A stretch of DNA of 25,983 bases from Brevundimonas sp. (GTDB taxonomy: Bacteria; Pseudomonadota; Alphaproteobacteria; Caulobacterales; Caulobacteraceae), in the NCBI GenBank assembly GCA_022712235.1, contig JALAGW010000117.1, forward strand, positions 1 to 25,983. The letters are read 5' to 3'. The position numbers and the translations under genes are program-made. Under the pieces are notes generated by a model. That model was not told the DNA's origin, searched no databases, and saw only the letters and a list, made by a program, of their open reading frames with translations. The first letter of the stretch is position 1; each line of letters starts with the position of its first letter. This document shows, piece by piece, positions 1-7,146 of this stretch.

Positions 1-192
1 CTTGAACGACTTCCGCTTCAAAAGATGGCCGGGCTCATTCTCCTGCAGCGACCGCAGCATCGAGCAGAGCGTGGTCTTGCCTCGACCATTGCCGGCGTAG
101 AAGAGCGTGTATTTCCCGTACTCGCCGCCGGTAATAGCTCCGGTGCGGAAACGACCAACCGTTTTGATGCCAACGATCTTCCTCAAGAACAT
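1..192 (-). CDS. AAA-type ATPase, N-terminal part (cut by window edge)
   Basis: Reading the minus strand from the ATG at 190-192 gives 64 open codons that run off the left edge. Around residues 33-41 lies a Walker A loop, GNGRGKTT, preceded by YTLFYAGN and followed by LCSMLRSLQ. This arrangement, a short beta strand, P-loop and then a leucine-rich helix very close to the N-terminus, is typical of SMC/RecF-like AAA ATPases of the AAA_13 type, which often serve in defence or DNA-associated systems. Only the nucleotide-binding start is visible, so the subfamily and partners cannot be told. No clear ribosome binding site was identified, so the start is provisional. Confidence 0.7.
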   Translation of the reverse strand, partial: MFLRKIVGIKTVGRFRTGAITGGEYGKYTLFYAGNGRGKTTLCSMLRSLQENEPGHLLKRKSFK

Positions 193-396
193 GTCGTTCC
201 CCAAAGCCAAGCTTCGCCGATCCTAGCAGAGAATTACGTCACACTCTCTGGTTGATGGTGATCGGCTCGCTTTCCGCGGCTAGGGGGAATGCCCTTGGCT
301 CGTGTGCAGCCATATCAAGGCGTCCCTCACGCCAATCTTCCGAATTTCCAAGATGCGTCCAAACTGGCCGACGCAACGTCCGGAAGCCGGCCAGCT

Positions 397-427
397 ACCA
401 ACGTCCGGTCCTGGCGCGTTCCAGCCG
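397..427 (+). repeat. Dispersed intergenic motif, copy 1
   Basis: This stretch reads ACCAACGTCCGG, then TCCTGGCGCGTT. It matches four other places in the window (4034, 14135, 17909, 21383) in the pattern AAYGWCCG followed by TGGCGC. It lies in the 245-bp space between the ATPase start and the end of the sigma factor gene, where I see no gene. Confidence 0.4.
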
Positions 428-437
428 CTCTCGCAGG

Positions 438-1304
438 TCAGGCCGCTGAAATGTGCGTGAGTTTGTCGGGATTGCGGACGATGTAGATCGCGCGAATCCG
501 TCCTTGTTCGACATCGAGCGCGGTGGTCTGGAGACGGCCGTCGGGATTGTAGCTGATGTAACCCGGCAAGCCGTCGATGATGGCGGTTCGGACGAGGATC
601 GGCCGATGCGCGTCCTTGCCGGAGACGTGCGCGAACAGCCGAATGGCGTGCTCGGCGCCGCGGATGATGTTGCGGAACGCCGAAACCTTTCCCCCGCCGT
701 CGGCGTGGATCTCGACGTCCTGGGCCAGCAGTTCCGCCAAGGCAGTCGTGTCCCCGCCGTGCGCGGCCTCGAAGAAGGCGCGGGCGATCCGATCGGCCTC
801 GGCTGCGTCGAGTGCATAGCGGATACGCTCCGATTTCACGTTTCTGCGGGCGCGGGACGCCAACTGCCGGACGGCTGCCGGCTCGCGGTCCAGCGTCACG
901 GCGACGTCCTTTAGGGGCACCTCGAAGATGTCGTGCAGGAGGAAGGCCGCGCGCTCGAGCGGCGAGAGGCGTTCCATCGCCAGCATCAGGGTCACCGTGA
1001 CGTCATCGGCGATCGTCTCTATCGGATCGGCGGCGCCGACCAGAGGGTCGGGTAGCCACGGTCCCACGTAGGTTTCCCGTCGCGCCTTGGCGGACTTAAG
1101 CCGGTCGAGGCACAGGCGGGTGACGATGCGGGTGAGATAGGCGCCCGGCGTATCGACGCTGATGTCGACGCCCGTCCAACGCAACCATCCGTCCTGGACG
1201 ACGTCTTCTGCCTCGCTGAACGAGCCGAGCATTCGGTAGGCGAGTCGAAGCAGGCGGGGCCTCTCCGACTCGAAGGCTTCCGTTTTCAGGTCTGTTTGCG
1301 TCAT
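438..1304 (-). CDS. ECF41-family RNA polymerase sigma factor (SigJ-like)
   Basis: The 288-residue product has sigma-70 region 2 at about residues 9-75 (RLAYRMLGSFSEAEDVVQD), region 4 at about 100-160, and a SnoaL-like extension from about 170 to the end. Three marks of the ECF41 group are visible: WLPDP at 83-87 between the sigma domains, DGGGK at 202-206, and NPDKL at 278-282 near the C-terminus. In this group the extension replaces a separate anti-sigma factor and tunes activity. I chose the ATG at 1302-1304 because an upstream in-frame ATG at 1400 would place the gene's own promoter inside the coding region. The divergent neighbour is a CMD/AhpD-like gene, the usual partner of this sigma group. 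The inducing signal is unknown. Confidence 0.93.
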   Translation of the reverse strand: MTQTDLKTEAFESERPRLLRLAYRMLGSFSEAEDVVQDGWLRWTGVDISVDTPGAYLTRIVTRLCLDRLKSAKARRETYVGPWLPDPLVGAADPIETIADDVTVTLMLAMERLSPLERAAFLLHDIFEVPLKDVAVTLDREPAAVRQLASRARRNVKSERIRYALDAAEADRIARAFFEAAHGGDTTALAELLAQDVEIHADGGGKVSAFRNIIRGAEHAIRLFAHVSGKDAHRPILVRTAIIDGLPGYISYNPDGRLQTTALDVEQGRIRAIYIVRNPDKLTHISAA

Positions 1305-1336
1305 CGCACAGCAATCCCGGTGGACATCGAATAGAT

Positions 1337-1363
1337 GACGAGGGAGCCGTCCGCAATGTGACA
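1337..1363 (-). promoter_or_regulatory. ECF41-type promoter of the sigma factor gene
   Basis: On the minus strand the -35 element TGTCACA (1363-1357) is followed, after exactly 16 bases, by the -10 element CGTC (1340-1337). This is the promoter signature published for ECF41 sigma factors. Transcription would start about 25 bases before the ATG at 1304, so the sigma factor should drive its own gene. Confidence 0.8.
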
Positions 1364-1384
1364 GGCTGATGTGAGATCGGCCGA

Positions 1385-1411
1385 TGTCACATTCCGCCAT
1401 GGCGCCTCGTC
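1385..1411 (+). promoter_or_regulatory. ECF41-type promoter of the CMD/AhpD-like gene
   Basis: TGTCACA at 1385-1391 is followed, again after 16 bases, by CGTC at 1408-1411, the same layout as the minus-strand copy 22 bp away. The predicted leader before the ATG at 1460 is about 40 bases. The stretch 1369-1392 is also a near-perfect inverted repeat (ATGTGA ... TCACAT, centre TCGGCCGA). Confidence 0.82.
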
Positions 1412-1459
1412 ATGTCGGTACGGCGCCGATGCACGGCGAACGCAGACGGAGACCTCCCC

Positions 1460-1915
1460 ATGACCACCCCTAACCGCTTGACCTGGCATACGGTCGCTCC
1501 GGAAGGCGCGAAAGCCCTCTACGGCGTCCATCATTACATTATGACCGGCGCCAATCTGCCCGAAGAACTCATTCATCTCGTCTTCTTGCGGGTGTCGCAG
1601 ATCAATGGCTGCGCGCATTGCATCGACCTGCACACCCGCGACCTTCTGAAGACCATGTCCATCGACAAGGTGACCCTGGTCCCCGTGTGGGAGGAGGTCC
1701 CACACCTGTTCCCCGAGACCTATCGGGCGGCGCTGGCCTGGGCCGAAGAGGTGACCCGGGTCAGCGAGACCCATGCATCGGACGAGGCCTATGCGGCGGC
1801 CGCCGCGGTCTTCGAGCCGAAGGATTTGGTGGATCTCACGATCGCCATCGCCGCCATGAACGCGTTCAACCGGCTGGGCGCGCCCTTCCGCCTGCCGGTG
1901 AAGGCGCAACCCTGA
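1460..1915 (+). CDS. Carboxymuconolactone decarboxylase / AhpD-like protein
   Basis: The 151-residue protein carries the AhpD-type redox site INGCAHCIDLHTRD, with the CxxC cysteines at 51 and 54 and a histidine at 58. Members of this family act as small alkylhydroperoxidase-like enzymes or decarboxylases, and the CxxC-H form favours a peroxidase or disulfide reaction in the cytoplasm. The ATG at 1460 was chosen because it follows the GGAG-containing leader and begins the family's usual N-terminus; the in-frame ATG at 1412 would overlap the promoter's transcription start. It is the first gene after the ECF41 promoter and is the evident target of the divergent sigma factor. Its substrate cannot be told from sequence. 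Confidence 0.92.
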   Translation: MTTPNRLTWHTVAPEGAKALYGVHHYIMTGANLPEELIHLVFLRVSQINGCAHCIDLHTRDLLKTMSIDKVTLVPVWEEVPHLFPETYRAALAWAEEVTRVSETHASDEAYAAAAAVFEPKDLVDLTIAIAAMNAFNRLGAPFRLPVKAQP

Positions 1916-1923
1916 TTGCCGGT

Positions 1924-1948
1924 GCGGCGCCTCCGCAAGGGGCGCCGC
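1924..1948 (+). terminator. Hairpin after the CMD/AhpD-like gene
   Basis: GCGGCGCC (1924-1931) pairs perfectly with GGCGCCGC (1941-1948) across a 9-base loop, starting 8 bases after the stop codon. There is no T-run, so it may stop transcription weakly or protect the mRNA end. It lies between two convergent genes. Confidence 0.45.
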
Positions 1949-2018
1949 GCTGTCGCCCCGTCGACGCGGAGCGCTGAAGCCGCGTTGGGTGGCCGGCGCT
2001 CTTCGGCCTTATCCGAAC

Positions 2019-2918
2019 CTATATCTCAAGTTCCGTGAGGTCCTCCGAGAGGGACCAAAGCCTTTCTGATAGGGCTGGATCGCAGGCCCAGGCCGCCACA
2101 CCCTTGCGCCCTTGTTCACCGGTGTTGATTGGGGCGATATCGCAATCCTCGCAGTAGACCCCGCCTTGTCCTTCCAGCGCGGCGCTGGTCGCGCACCACA
2201 GGCTGGTGGCGGCGCCCTGGTCGACCGTCTTCATGCCTCGCGACGGATCGATGATCGGGCGACCTTCAGGGTCGAGGGCGTCGAAGCCGGCGATCTCCTC
2301 CGCGGAGAGGTGGCGCGCCAGCTGGGTCAGGATCTGCCCGGGATGGAGCGAAAACGCCCGCACCCCATGCGCCGCGCCGCGTGCATCCAGCGCGATCGCG
2401 AACAGCGCATTGGCCGTCTTGGACTGCCCGTAGGCAATCCATTTGTCGTAGGGACGTCGCCGGAAATCGACGTCGTCGAAGTCTATCCCGGCGATCTGAT
2501 GCCCGCGCGAGGATACGGAAACGACCCGCCCGCCTTCGGCCCTCAGCAGGGGCCAGAGGCCGCACGTGAGGCGGTAATGGCCGAGGTGATTGGTGGCGAA
2601 CTGGCCTTCATGGCCGTCCCCGTCGCGGAACAGCGGAGAGGCCATCACGCCTGCGCTGTTGATCAGGATGGAGATCGAGGTTGTTCGGTCGCGCAGACGG
2701 GCGGCGAAGGCGGCGACGGAAGCGGGGGATGTGAGATCCATCGCCTCGACCTCCACGCCGGCCACGCCCGCAAGTGCGGCTTCGGCTCGCTCTCGGTCCC
2801 GCGCGGGCACGATCACTTTGGCGCCGGCGGCCGCGAGGCTCTTCGCCGTTACGAGCCCGATGCCGGAGTAGCCGCCGGTGACCACCGCTACGCGACCGGT
2901 CAGGTCTACGTCCTGCAT
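2019..2918 (-). CDS. SDR-family oxidoreductase (short-chain dehydrogenase)
   Basis: This is a 299-residue classical-type short-chain dehydrogenase. The NAD(P)-binding motif TGGYSGIG is at residues 14-21, followed by NSAG at 87-90, N110, the catalytic serine region VSVSS at about 133-137, and YxxxK as Y163 and K167. The layout resembles retinol dehydrogenase/WWOX-like SDRs, which oxidise or reduce alcohols and ketones; arginine 40 after the second strand suggests NADP. The gene is divergent from an AraC regulator, with about 140 bp between the two starts, which suggests control by that regulator. The substrate is unknown. It could also be read as the oxidoreductase sometimes found near ECF41 genes, but no TGTCACA promoter precedes it. 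Confidence 0.9.
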   Translation of the reverse strand: MQDVDLTGRVAVVTGGYSGIGLVTAKSLAAAGAKVIVPARDRERAEAALAGVAGVEVEAMDLTSPASVAAFAARLRDRTTSISILINSAGVMASPLFRDGDGHEGQFATNHLGHYRLTCGLWPLLRAEGGRVVSVSSRGHQIAGIDFDDVDFRRRPYDKWIAYGQSKTANALFAIALDARGAAHGVRAFSLHPGQILTQLARHLSAEEIAGFDALDPEGRPIIDPSRGMKTVDQGAATSLWCATSAALEGQGGVYCEDCDIAPINTGEQGRKGVAAWACDPALSERLWSLSEDLTELEI

Positions 2919-2974
2919 GACCTCGTCGGCCGTGCTGGCGGCGGTGAACAGAGACTCGATCGGCTGCTGGGGCG

Positions 2975-2997
2975 TGGTCAGATCTTTCCTTTGGTCA
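2975..2997. promoter_or_regulatory. Direct repeats TGGTCA between SDR and AraC genes
   Basis: TGGTCA occurs at 2975-2980 and again at 2992-2997, 17 bases apart start to start. Directly repeated half-sites are common for AraC proteins, and the position between the divergent starts fits. This is a weak prediction from a 6-base match. Confidence 0.25.
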
Positions 2998-3056
2998 ACC
3001 GGAACACTCTGCTATCAACGCCGGATGAAACAGACTTCAGAGTCCGGATTTCTGTC

Positions 3057-3986
3057 GTGATCATCCAGAATGCGCCGACCGATCCGCTTTCCGATGTTTT
3101 GACCGGAGCCGGTTTCAACGCCGCCTGTTCCGTACGGCTGACGGCGGGCGGCGATTGGGCGCTCCGGTTTCGCCCCATCGCGCTGAAGTTCAACGCGGTG
3201 CTTCATGGCGGCTGCTGGCTCACCCCGGAGGGCGAAGCCGCGACTAGATTGGACGCGGGCGACTGCTTCATCGTCTCGGGTCGGCCGTTCGTCCTATCCA
3301 GCGCGCCTGGCGTGCCGGCGGTGGACGCGGCTGCAGCCTTCGCCGACTCGCCCTTCTCCGCGACCTATGGGGTGGGCGAGGATGTGGCTCTGCTGGGAGG
3401 CAGCGTCGCCTTCGCCGAGGCCGACGCGGGTTATCTTCTGGACCTGTTGCCCTCGTCCCTGGTGATCCGCACCGAGGCGGATGGCGCCGCGCCGATGGGT
3501 TGGCTCTTGGATCAGTTGGATCGGGAATGGCGGGAGGACCGCCCGGGCGCCCGGGCGGCATGCGACGACCTGCTGCGGCTGATGTTCGTTCACGCGCTTC
3601 GAGCGCACCTGGCGACGGCGGACGCCGGCGCGCTCGGCTGGCTCGCCGGACTGAATGATCCTCCGGTGGCTGCGGCTCTGAGAGCGATCCACGCAGAGCC
3701 GGCCCGCGTGTGGCGGCTGTCTGAGCTTGCTGCCCAAGCGGGCCTCTCACGGACCGCTTTCGCGGAACGTTTCAGGGCTCGGGTCGGCCGACCTCCGGTG
3801 GAGTACGCCGCGACCTGGCGAATGCGGGTCGCGGCCCGTCGCCTGAGAGAGAGCCGCCGTACGGTCTCGGCGGTCGCCCAGGAACTGGGCTTCCTGTCGG
3901 ACAGCGCGTTCGGGGCCGCGTTCCGCCGTGTCCATGGCGTGTCCCCGGGACGGTACAGCACAGTCGCCCGCCGAGCCGCCCCATAG
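3057..3986 (+). CDS. AraC-family transcriptional regulator with cupin-type N-terminus
   Basis: The 309-residue protein has an N-terminal cupin-like sensor (about residues 1-190, with the LKFNAVLHGGCWL segment) and a C-terminal AraC DNA-binding domain. That domain contains both helix-turn-helix units (WRLSELAAQAGLSRTAFAERF, and RTVSAVAQELGFLSDSAFGAAF) and ends in the usual HGVSPGRY. No ATG fits the N-terminus of the family. The GTG at 3057, beginning a PLSDVL segment typical of cupin_6 regulators, is the best start; a TTG at 2991 is the alternative. It probably controls the divergent SDR gene. Confidence 0.88.
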   Translation: MIIQNAPTDPLSDVLTGAGFNAACSVRLTAGGDWALRFRPIALKFNAVLHGGCWLTPEGEAATRLDAGDCFIVSGRPFVLSSAPGVPAVDAAAAFADSPFSATYGVGEDVALLGGSVAFAEADAGYLLDLLPSSLVIRTEADGAAPMGWLLDQLDREWREDRPGARAACDDLLRLMFVHALRAHLATADAGALGWLAGLNDPPVAAALRAIHAEPARVWRLSELAAQAGLSRTAFAERFRARVGRPPVEYAATWRMRVAARRLRESRRTVSAVAQELGFLSDSAFGAAFRRVHGVSPGRYSTVARRAAP

Positions 3987-4033
3987 GCCGTCAGAGGAGA
4001 CAGGACCGCTAAACGTCCGATGTTAGGACGAGG

Positions 4034-4064
4034 ACCAACGTCCGTTCATGGCGCAGGCCTGACC
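4034..4064 (+). repeat. Dispersed intergenic motif, copy 2
   Basis: ACCAACGTCCG followed by TTCATGGCGC matches copy 1 at 397 almost base for base over its first 20 positions. It sits 48 bp after the AraC gene and about 75 bp before the integrase remnant. Confidence 0.4.
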
Positions 4065-4140
4065 GAAGGAGGGTAAGATCAGCCGGGCAGGGAGGCCACC
4101 TTGTGCGAGGTTGGCCATGCGCCAGTCTGACCTTTTCATC

Positions 4141-4236
4141 ATGCCTCGTCGGCCTTGGAACGCCGGTAGTCTCATTGGGCCCAAGGCTCCGCTGAAACCA
4201 AAGCATATCTGGGCGATCCGACAGCAGCTCAAAGTC
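4141..4236 (+). pseudogene. Tyrosine-type integrase remnant (N-terminal fragment only)
   Basis: From the ATG at 4141 the reading gives about 30 residues closely resembling the start of a family of small site-specific integrases: RRPWN, then GPKAPLKPKHIWAIRQQL. In the family this is followed by a block like RDLALFNLAIDSKLRGCDL, which is absent. The likeness fades after VARG, and the frame then runs into the 3' end of the oxidoreductase gene on the other strand. The match is from memory of the family. It marks an old mobile-element insertion that was later deleted down to about 95 bases. No terminal repeats could be identified. Confidence 0.65.
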
Positions 4237-4259
4237 GCCAGGGGCGCTGATTTTTCTGA

Positions 4260-5360
4260 TTATGGCATTCGGATCGAAATCTTGCCGACCGTTCGCCCGG
4301 TCTCGCTGAGACGGTGGGCGTCGGCGATCTGGTCCAATGTGAAGGCGGCATGTTCATGCGGCTGCAGGCGGCCGCCGGCCAGCCAGCGCGCCATGTCCGC
4401 AACGTCGGTCGCGCCGCCGAGACCGCCGATCAACCCCGTGACCGTCGTGTATCGCCCGCTGGCTGCGCGACCCGCGAGGCGAGTCATAAGCCTCGGCAGG
4501 TCGGCCAGCCGGGCATCCTCGCCGGGACGCCCTGGACTCACGGCGGGCAAGGCGGCGGCGGCGTAGTGTCCGTGGGGAGCCAGGAGTATCGATGCGAGAG
4601 CGGCGTGATAGCGCTCGTCGCCAACTGCATCGACAATCAGATCAACGCCATCGATCCAGTCCGGGTGGGATGAGGCAATCGCTTCGGGCGGGGTTTGGTC
4701 GTAGGCGACGACGGAATGCGCGCCGCATCGGGACACGAACTCGGCGTTCCGGGCGCTGCATACGCCGATCACCTCACGGGCCTGGAAGATGCGCCGGGCC
4801 ATCTGAACCGCCAGATGTCCGACGCCGCCTGAGGCACCGATCACCATCACGCGGCGACCCTTCAGGTCGCCATTCAAGGGGCCTGCTCGCAGGCACGCCA
4901 GGGCGATCTGTCCGGCGAAGGGCGTGAGCGCGGCCTGAGCATGTGAAACCTCGGCCGGCTTTAAAGCGAGGGCGGAAGTCTCGCGAACGACGAGACGGTC
5001 CGTATAGGCCCCGCTCAGTCGTCGTGCGCCGAAGACCTGGTCTCCGGGACGAAAGCGTTCGACGCCTTTGCCTGTCCCGATCACCGTGCCCGAATAGTCC
5101 AGACCGAGGATAGGCCATCGGCCCAGCAGCAGGCGCCACAGGGCGTGAGGCAACCCCAGGCCGGCGCGCATCTTCCATTCTATGGGATTGACGCTGCTGG
5201 CGTGCACTTGAACCAGAATGTCGTGACGCCCCAGTGTTGGGTTCGGCACGGGCCGAATGACCATCTGTTCCGGGGCGCCGAAACGAGCGAGCACAGCGGC
5301 CCGCCCTATCGGGCGCTCCGCCGCGCCTGCTCGATCATATGTATCGCTATAGCTATACAT
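4260..5360 (-). CDS. MDR-family NAD(P)-dependent oxidoreductase (quinone oxidoreductase-like)
   Basis: The 366-residue protein belongs to the medium-chain dehydrogenase/reductase family. It shows AAVLARFGAPE near residue 21, the GroES-like domain with LGLDYSGTVIGTG (about 86-97) and RPGDQVFG, and the nucleotide-binding loop GASGGVG at 175-181. The zinc-ligand cysteines of true alcohol dehydrogenases are missing, so it should be a zinc-independent quinone-reductase-like enzyme. Family members usually begin just before AAVLARFG, so the first 20 residues are an extension; the only in-frame ATG that allows the full domain is at 5358-5360. The first eight codons coincide with a palindrome (5337-5362). 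A tetR gene lies 49 bp upstream on the same strand and is its likely regulator. Confidence 0.88.
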   Translation of the reverse strand: MYSYSDTYDRAGAAERPIGRAAVLARFGAPEQMVIRPVPNPTLGRHDILVQVHASSVNPIEWKMRAGLGLPHALWRLLLGRWPILGLDYSGTVIGTGKGVERFRPGDQVFGARRLSGAYTDRLVVRETSALALKPAEVSHAQAALTPFAGQIALACLRAGPLNGDLKGRRVMVIGASGGVGHLAVQMARRIFQAREVIGVCSARNAEFVSRCGAHSVVAYDQTPPEAIASSHPDWIDGVDLIVDAVGDERYHAALASILLAPHGHYAAAALPAVSPGRPGEDARLADLPRLMTRLAGRAASGRYTTVTGLIGGLGGATDVADMARWLAGGRLQPHEHAAFTLDQIADAHRLSETGRTVGKISIRMP

Positions 5361-5362
5361 AT
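5337..5362. promoter_or_regulatory. 26-bp near-perfect palindrome over the oxidoreductase start (likely TetR operator)
   Basis: The outer arms are ATATGTAT and ATACATAT and the centre is GCTATAGC; 12 of 13 base pairs match. It lies in the short space between the tetR gene and the oxidoreductase, covering the latter's start codon and first eight codons. Size, symmetry and position suit an operator for the TetR protein encoded just upstream; repression would block transcript elongation or initiation here. Confidence 0.6.
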
Positions 5363-5409
5363 AGCCCTCTTATCGGCGAAGGCTTACGCAGTAAAGGCGA
5401 GTCGCGGTG

Positions 5410-6060
5410 TTAGAGCGGAGGCCAGCCGCAGCAGGCCGCGAATGCGTCTGTCACGGCGTGCAGGTCCTCCCGGGTTTTCCACTCACGACCGGGGGCCAGG
5501 GCGAAGCGCGACAGCAGATAGCTCAGATTCAAAGCGAAAAAGACGCTGGCGAGCGCCTCGGCGTCCAGGCGATCCGAACAGAGATCGCGCTGCTGCATCT
5601 GCTTGAGATGGGCGGCCAATGGTGTGAACACGCCCTGTGACCACCGCGCCGTGTAGCGGTCCGTGAACGGCTGATCTCGCAGCAGTTCGCTGAAGACGAT
5701 CCTGTAGCTATCGGGGGATTCAACCGCCGTCTGGATCCGCTCGGTCACGAAGGCGGCATGCCAAGTCCGAAACTCTGTGATCGTGAACGGCTCGGGGTCG
5801 TGAATGCGGCTGAAGGCGGCCAGACGCATGAACTCGATCGAGACTTCCTCGATCGCGGCCTGATTCAGGGCGGCCTTGGATCCGAAGTGTTTGAACAGGG
5901 TCCGCTCGGTCGTGTCGGCCAGATCGGCGATCTCTCGTGTCGAGCCGCCGTCGCCGCCTTTTTCTGCAAGCAAACGAATTGCCGCCTGAAGGATCGCCCG
6001 ACGCTTTTCGAGCGACGGCGCGCGTCCTCGGCGCCGCGGCGAGGCGGTGGCGTTGTCCAT
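5410..6060 (-). CDS. TetR/AcrR-family transcriptional regulator
   Basis: The 216-residue protein opens with a basic tail (RRRGRAPS) and a TetR-type helix-turn-helix at about residues 18-65, including GGSTREIADLADTTERTLFKHFGSK. The remaining helical part would bind a ligand and form the dimer; it is not conserved enough to name the ligand. The gene is directly upstream of, and co-oriented with, the quinone-oxidoreductase-like gene, and a palindrome lies between the two. Just upstream, 6063-6085 holds an imperfect dyad (ATAT at both ends and ATAG/CTAT inside) sharing TATCGC with the first palindrome, which hints at autoregulation. Confidence 0.9.
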   Translation of the reverse strand: MDNATASPRRRGRAPSLEKRRAILQAAIRLLAEKGGDGGSTREIADLADTTERTLFKHFGSKAALNQAAIEEVSIEFMRLAAFSRIHDPEPFTITEFRTWHAAFVTERIQTAVESPDSYRIVFSELLRDQPFTDRYTARWSQGVFTPLAAHLKQMQQRDLCSDRLDAEALASVFFALNLSYLLSRFALAPGREWKTREDLHAVTDAFAACCGWPPL

Positions 6061-6151
6061 TAATATAGTCCGTGCTATGCGATATTGCGCCAGAGGGCTT
6101 TGGATGAGTCCTCAGTGCGAGTGCGGAGACCTTCTTAGGCCAAGCCCGAAA

Positions 6152-7091
6152 ATGCAATCGAAGCCCTCCACAAAGCGCATCGTCTCGAGATCGGTCAACG
6201 CCGTGCACGGCCCTTCGCTCCGGGCTTTCGCGGCTCGGCGTGGAACTCATTCGCCGGCTGCCGGTCCACTGGTGACCATGGCGATCTCCAGTCTCGCGCT
6301 GCTGATAGGGGAGCCGGCGCTCGCGGATGGTTCGCCAGAGGTTGAGGGCTTGTCATCCGGCTTGAGGGTCCAGGTTTCGTCGTCCGAGGCCTGGGGGCGG
6401 GGACGGCTTATTCTCTTCGTGCGACCTGCCGAGGGGGCGATTCCGGATTCGGTGGATGGCAATGCGTTCGAGCCCGGCCAACTCCAGATCGTCGCGAGAG
6501 ACGTATTCCTCAGGAGGTTGGGCCGCGCTCTGGCTGCAGCTCGAATACGCCCAGGTGTTCGGCGGCGCCTGGGCGACCTCGCCGGACTACGCCGACTTCA
6601 CCGACTTCGGCGGCGTAGACCTGACAGCTCCGGATGCTCGAATGACAAGCACGGATTTCGCCAGGATCGAGGCGGTGCTGGGCGCCTATGGCGGCCAGAC
6701 CACGTCCTTTGAGGCCGTCTGGTCTCCACGAGGCGCGAATGGCCTGCCTGCGCCGCTCTTCGATCGCGACACCGGCAAGGTCGATGCTCAGGTCGCCGCC
6801 TGGTGGCGCACTCATTGGGACTTGACCGAAAAGGTGCGTCGCGAATGGCCAGAGAATGCGGCGCGGCTGGACGGCGCTATCCACGTGGTCGTCGGTGAAG
6901 ATGATGAGTTCGCGCTGGATGAATCGGCGCGGGATCTGGAACAGGCGATCATCGGAGTGTCCGGGAAGGCGTCGTTCCGATACCTGGCCGGCAAGGGGCA
7001 TTTCGATCTCTATGCGCAGGGCGACGAACGCGCTGCGCTGCGTCGGGTGATGGCCTGGGAGATGGCGGACCATGCGCTCCGCACGCCTTGA
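6152..7091 (+). pseudogene. Secreted alpha/beta-hydrolase (esterase) with internal deletion and frameshift
   Basis: Two reading frames carry the two ends of one protein family. In the first, after a signal-peptide-like segment (AAGPLVTMAISSLALLIG), comes the domain GRLILFVRPAEGAIPDSVDGN. Near 6510-6515 the homology jumps to the next frame at SSGGWAALWLQ, the nucleophile-elbow region (normally GHSSGGW), and continues to the end with GEDDEF and the histidine motif GKGHFDLY. The central part of such esterases, expected between the two and several hundred bases long, is missing. The two halves are in different frames, so a deletion with a net shift probably inactivated the gene. The start is uncertain: ATG 6152 keeps the whole hydrophobic segment, ATG 6278 would cut it. 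Confidence 0.7.
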
Positions 7092-7109
7092 ATCCCTCGC
7101 CGCGGGGGA

Positions 7110-7134
7110 AGCGCCGACCTTGAGCGTCGGCGCT
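7110..7134. terminator. Hairpin between convergent genes
   Basis: AGCGCCGAC (7110-7118) and GTCGGCGCT (7126-7134) pair perfectly over 9 bp with a 7-base loop. It lies midway between the esterase pseudogene end and the stop of the minus-strand secreted protein, fitting a two-way terminator, though no T-run follows on either strand. Confidence 0.5.
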
Positions 7135-7146
7135 CCTGAACGCGGT

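Noticed and set aside
1301..1909. Minus-strand frame opposite the CMD/AhpD-like gene
   Set aside because: It covers the divergent promoter pair and has no domain; the plus strand shows the CxxC-H motif.
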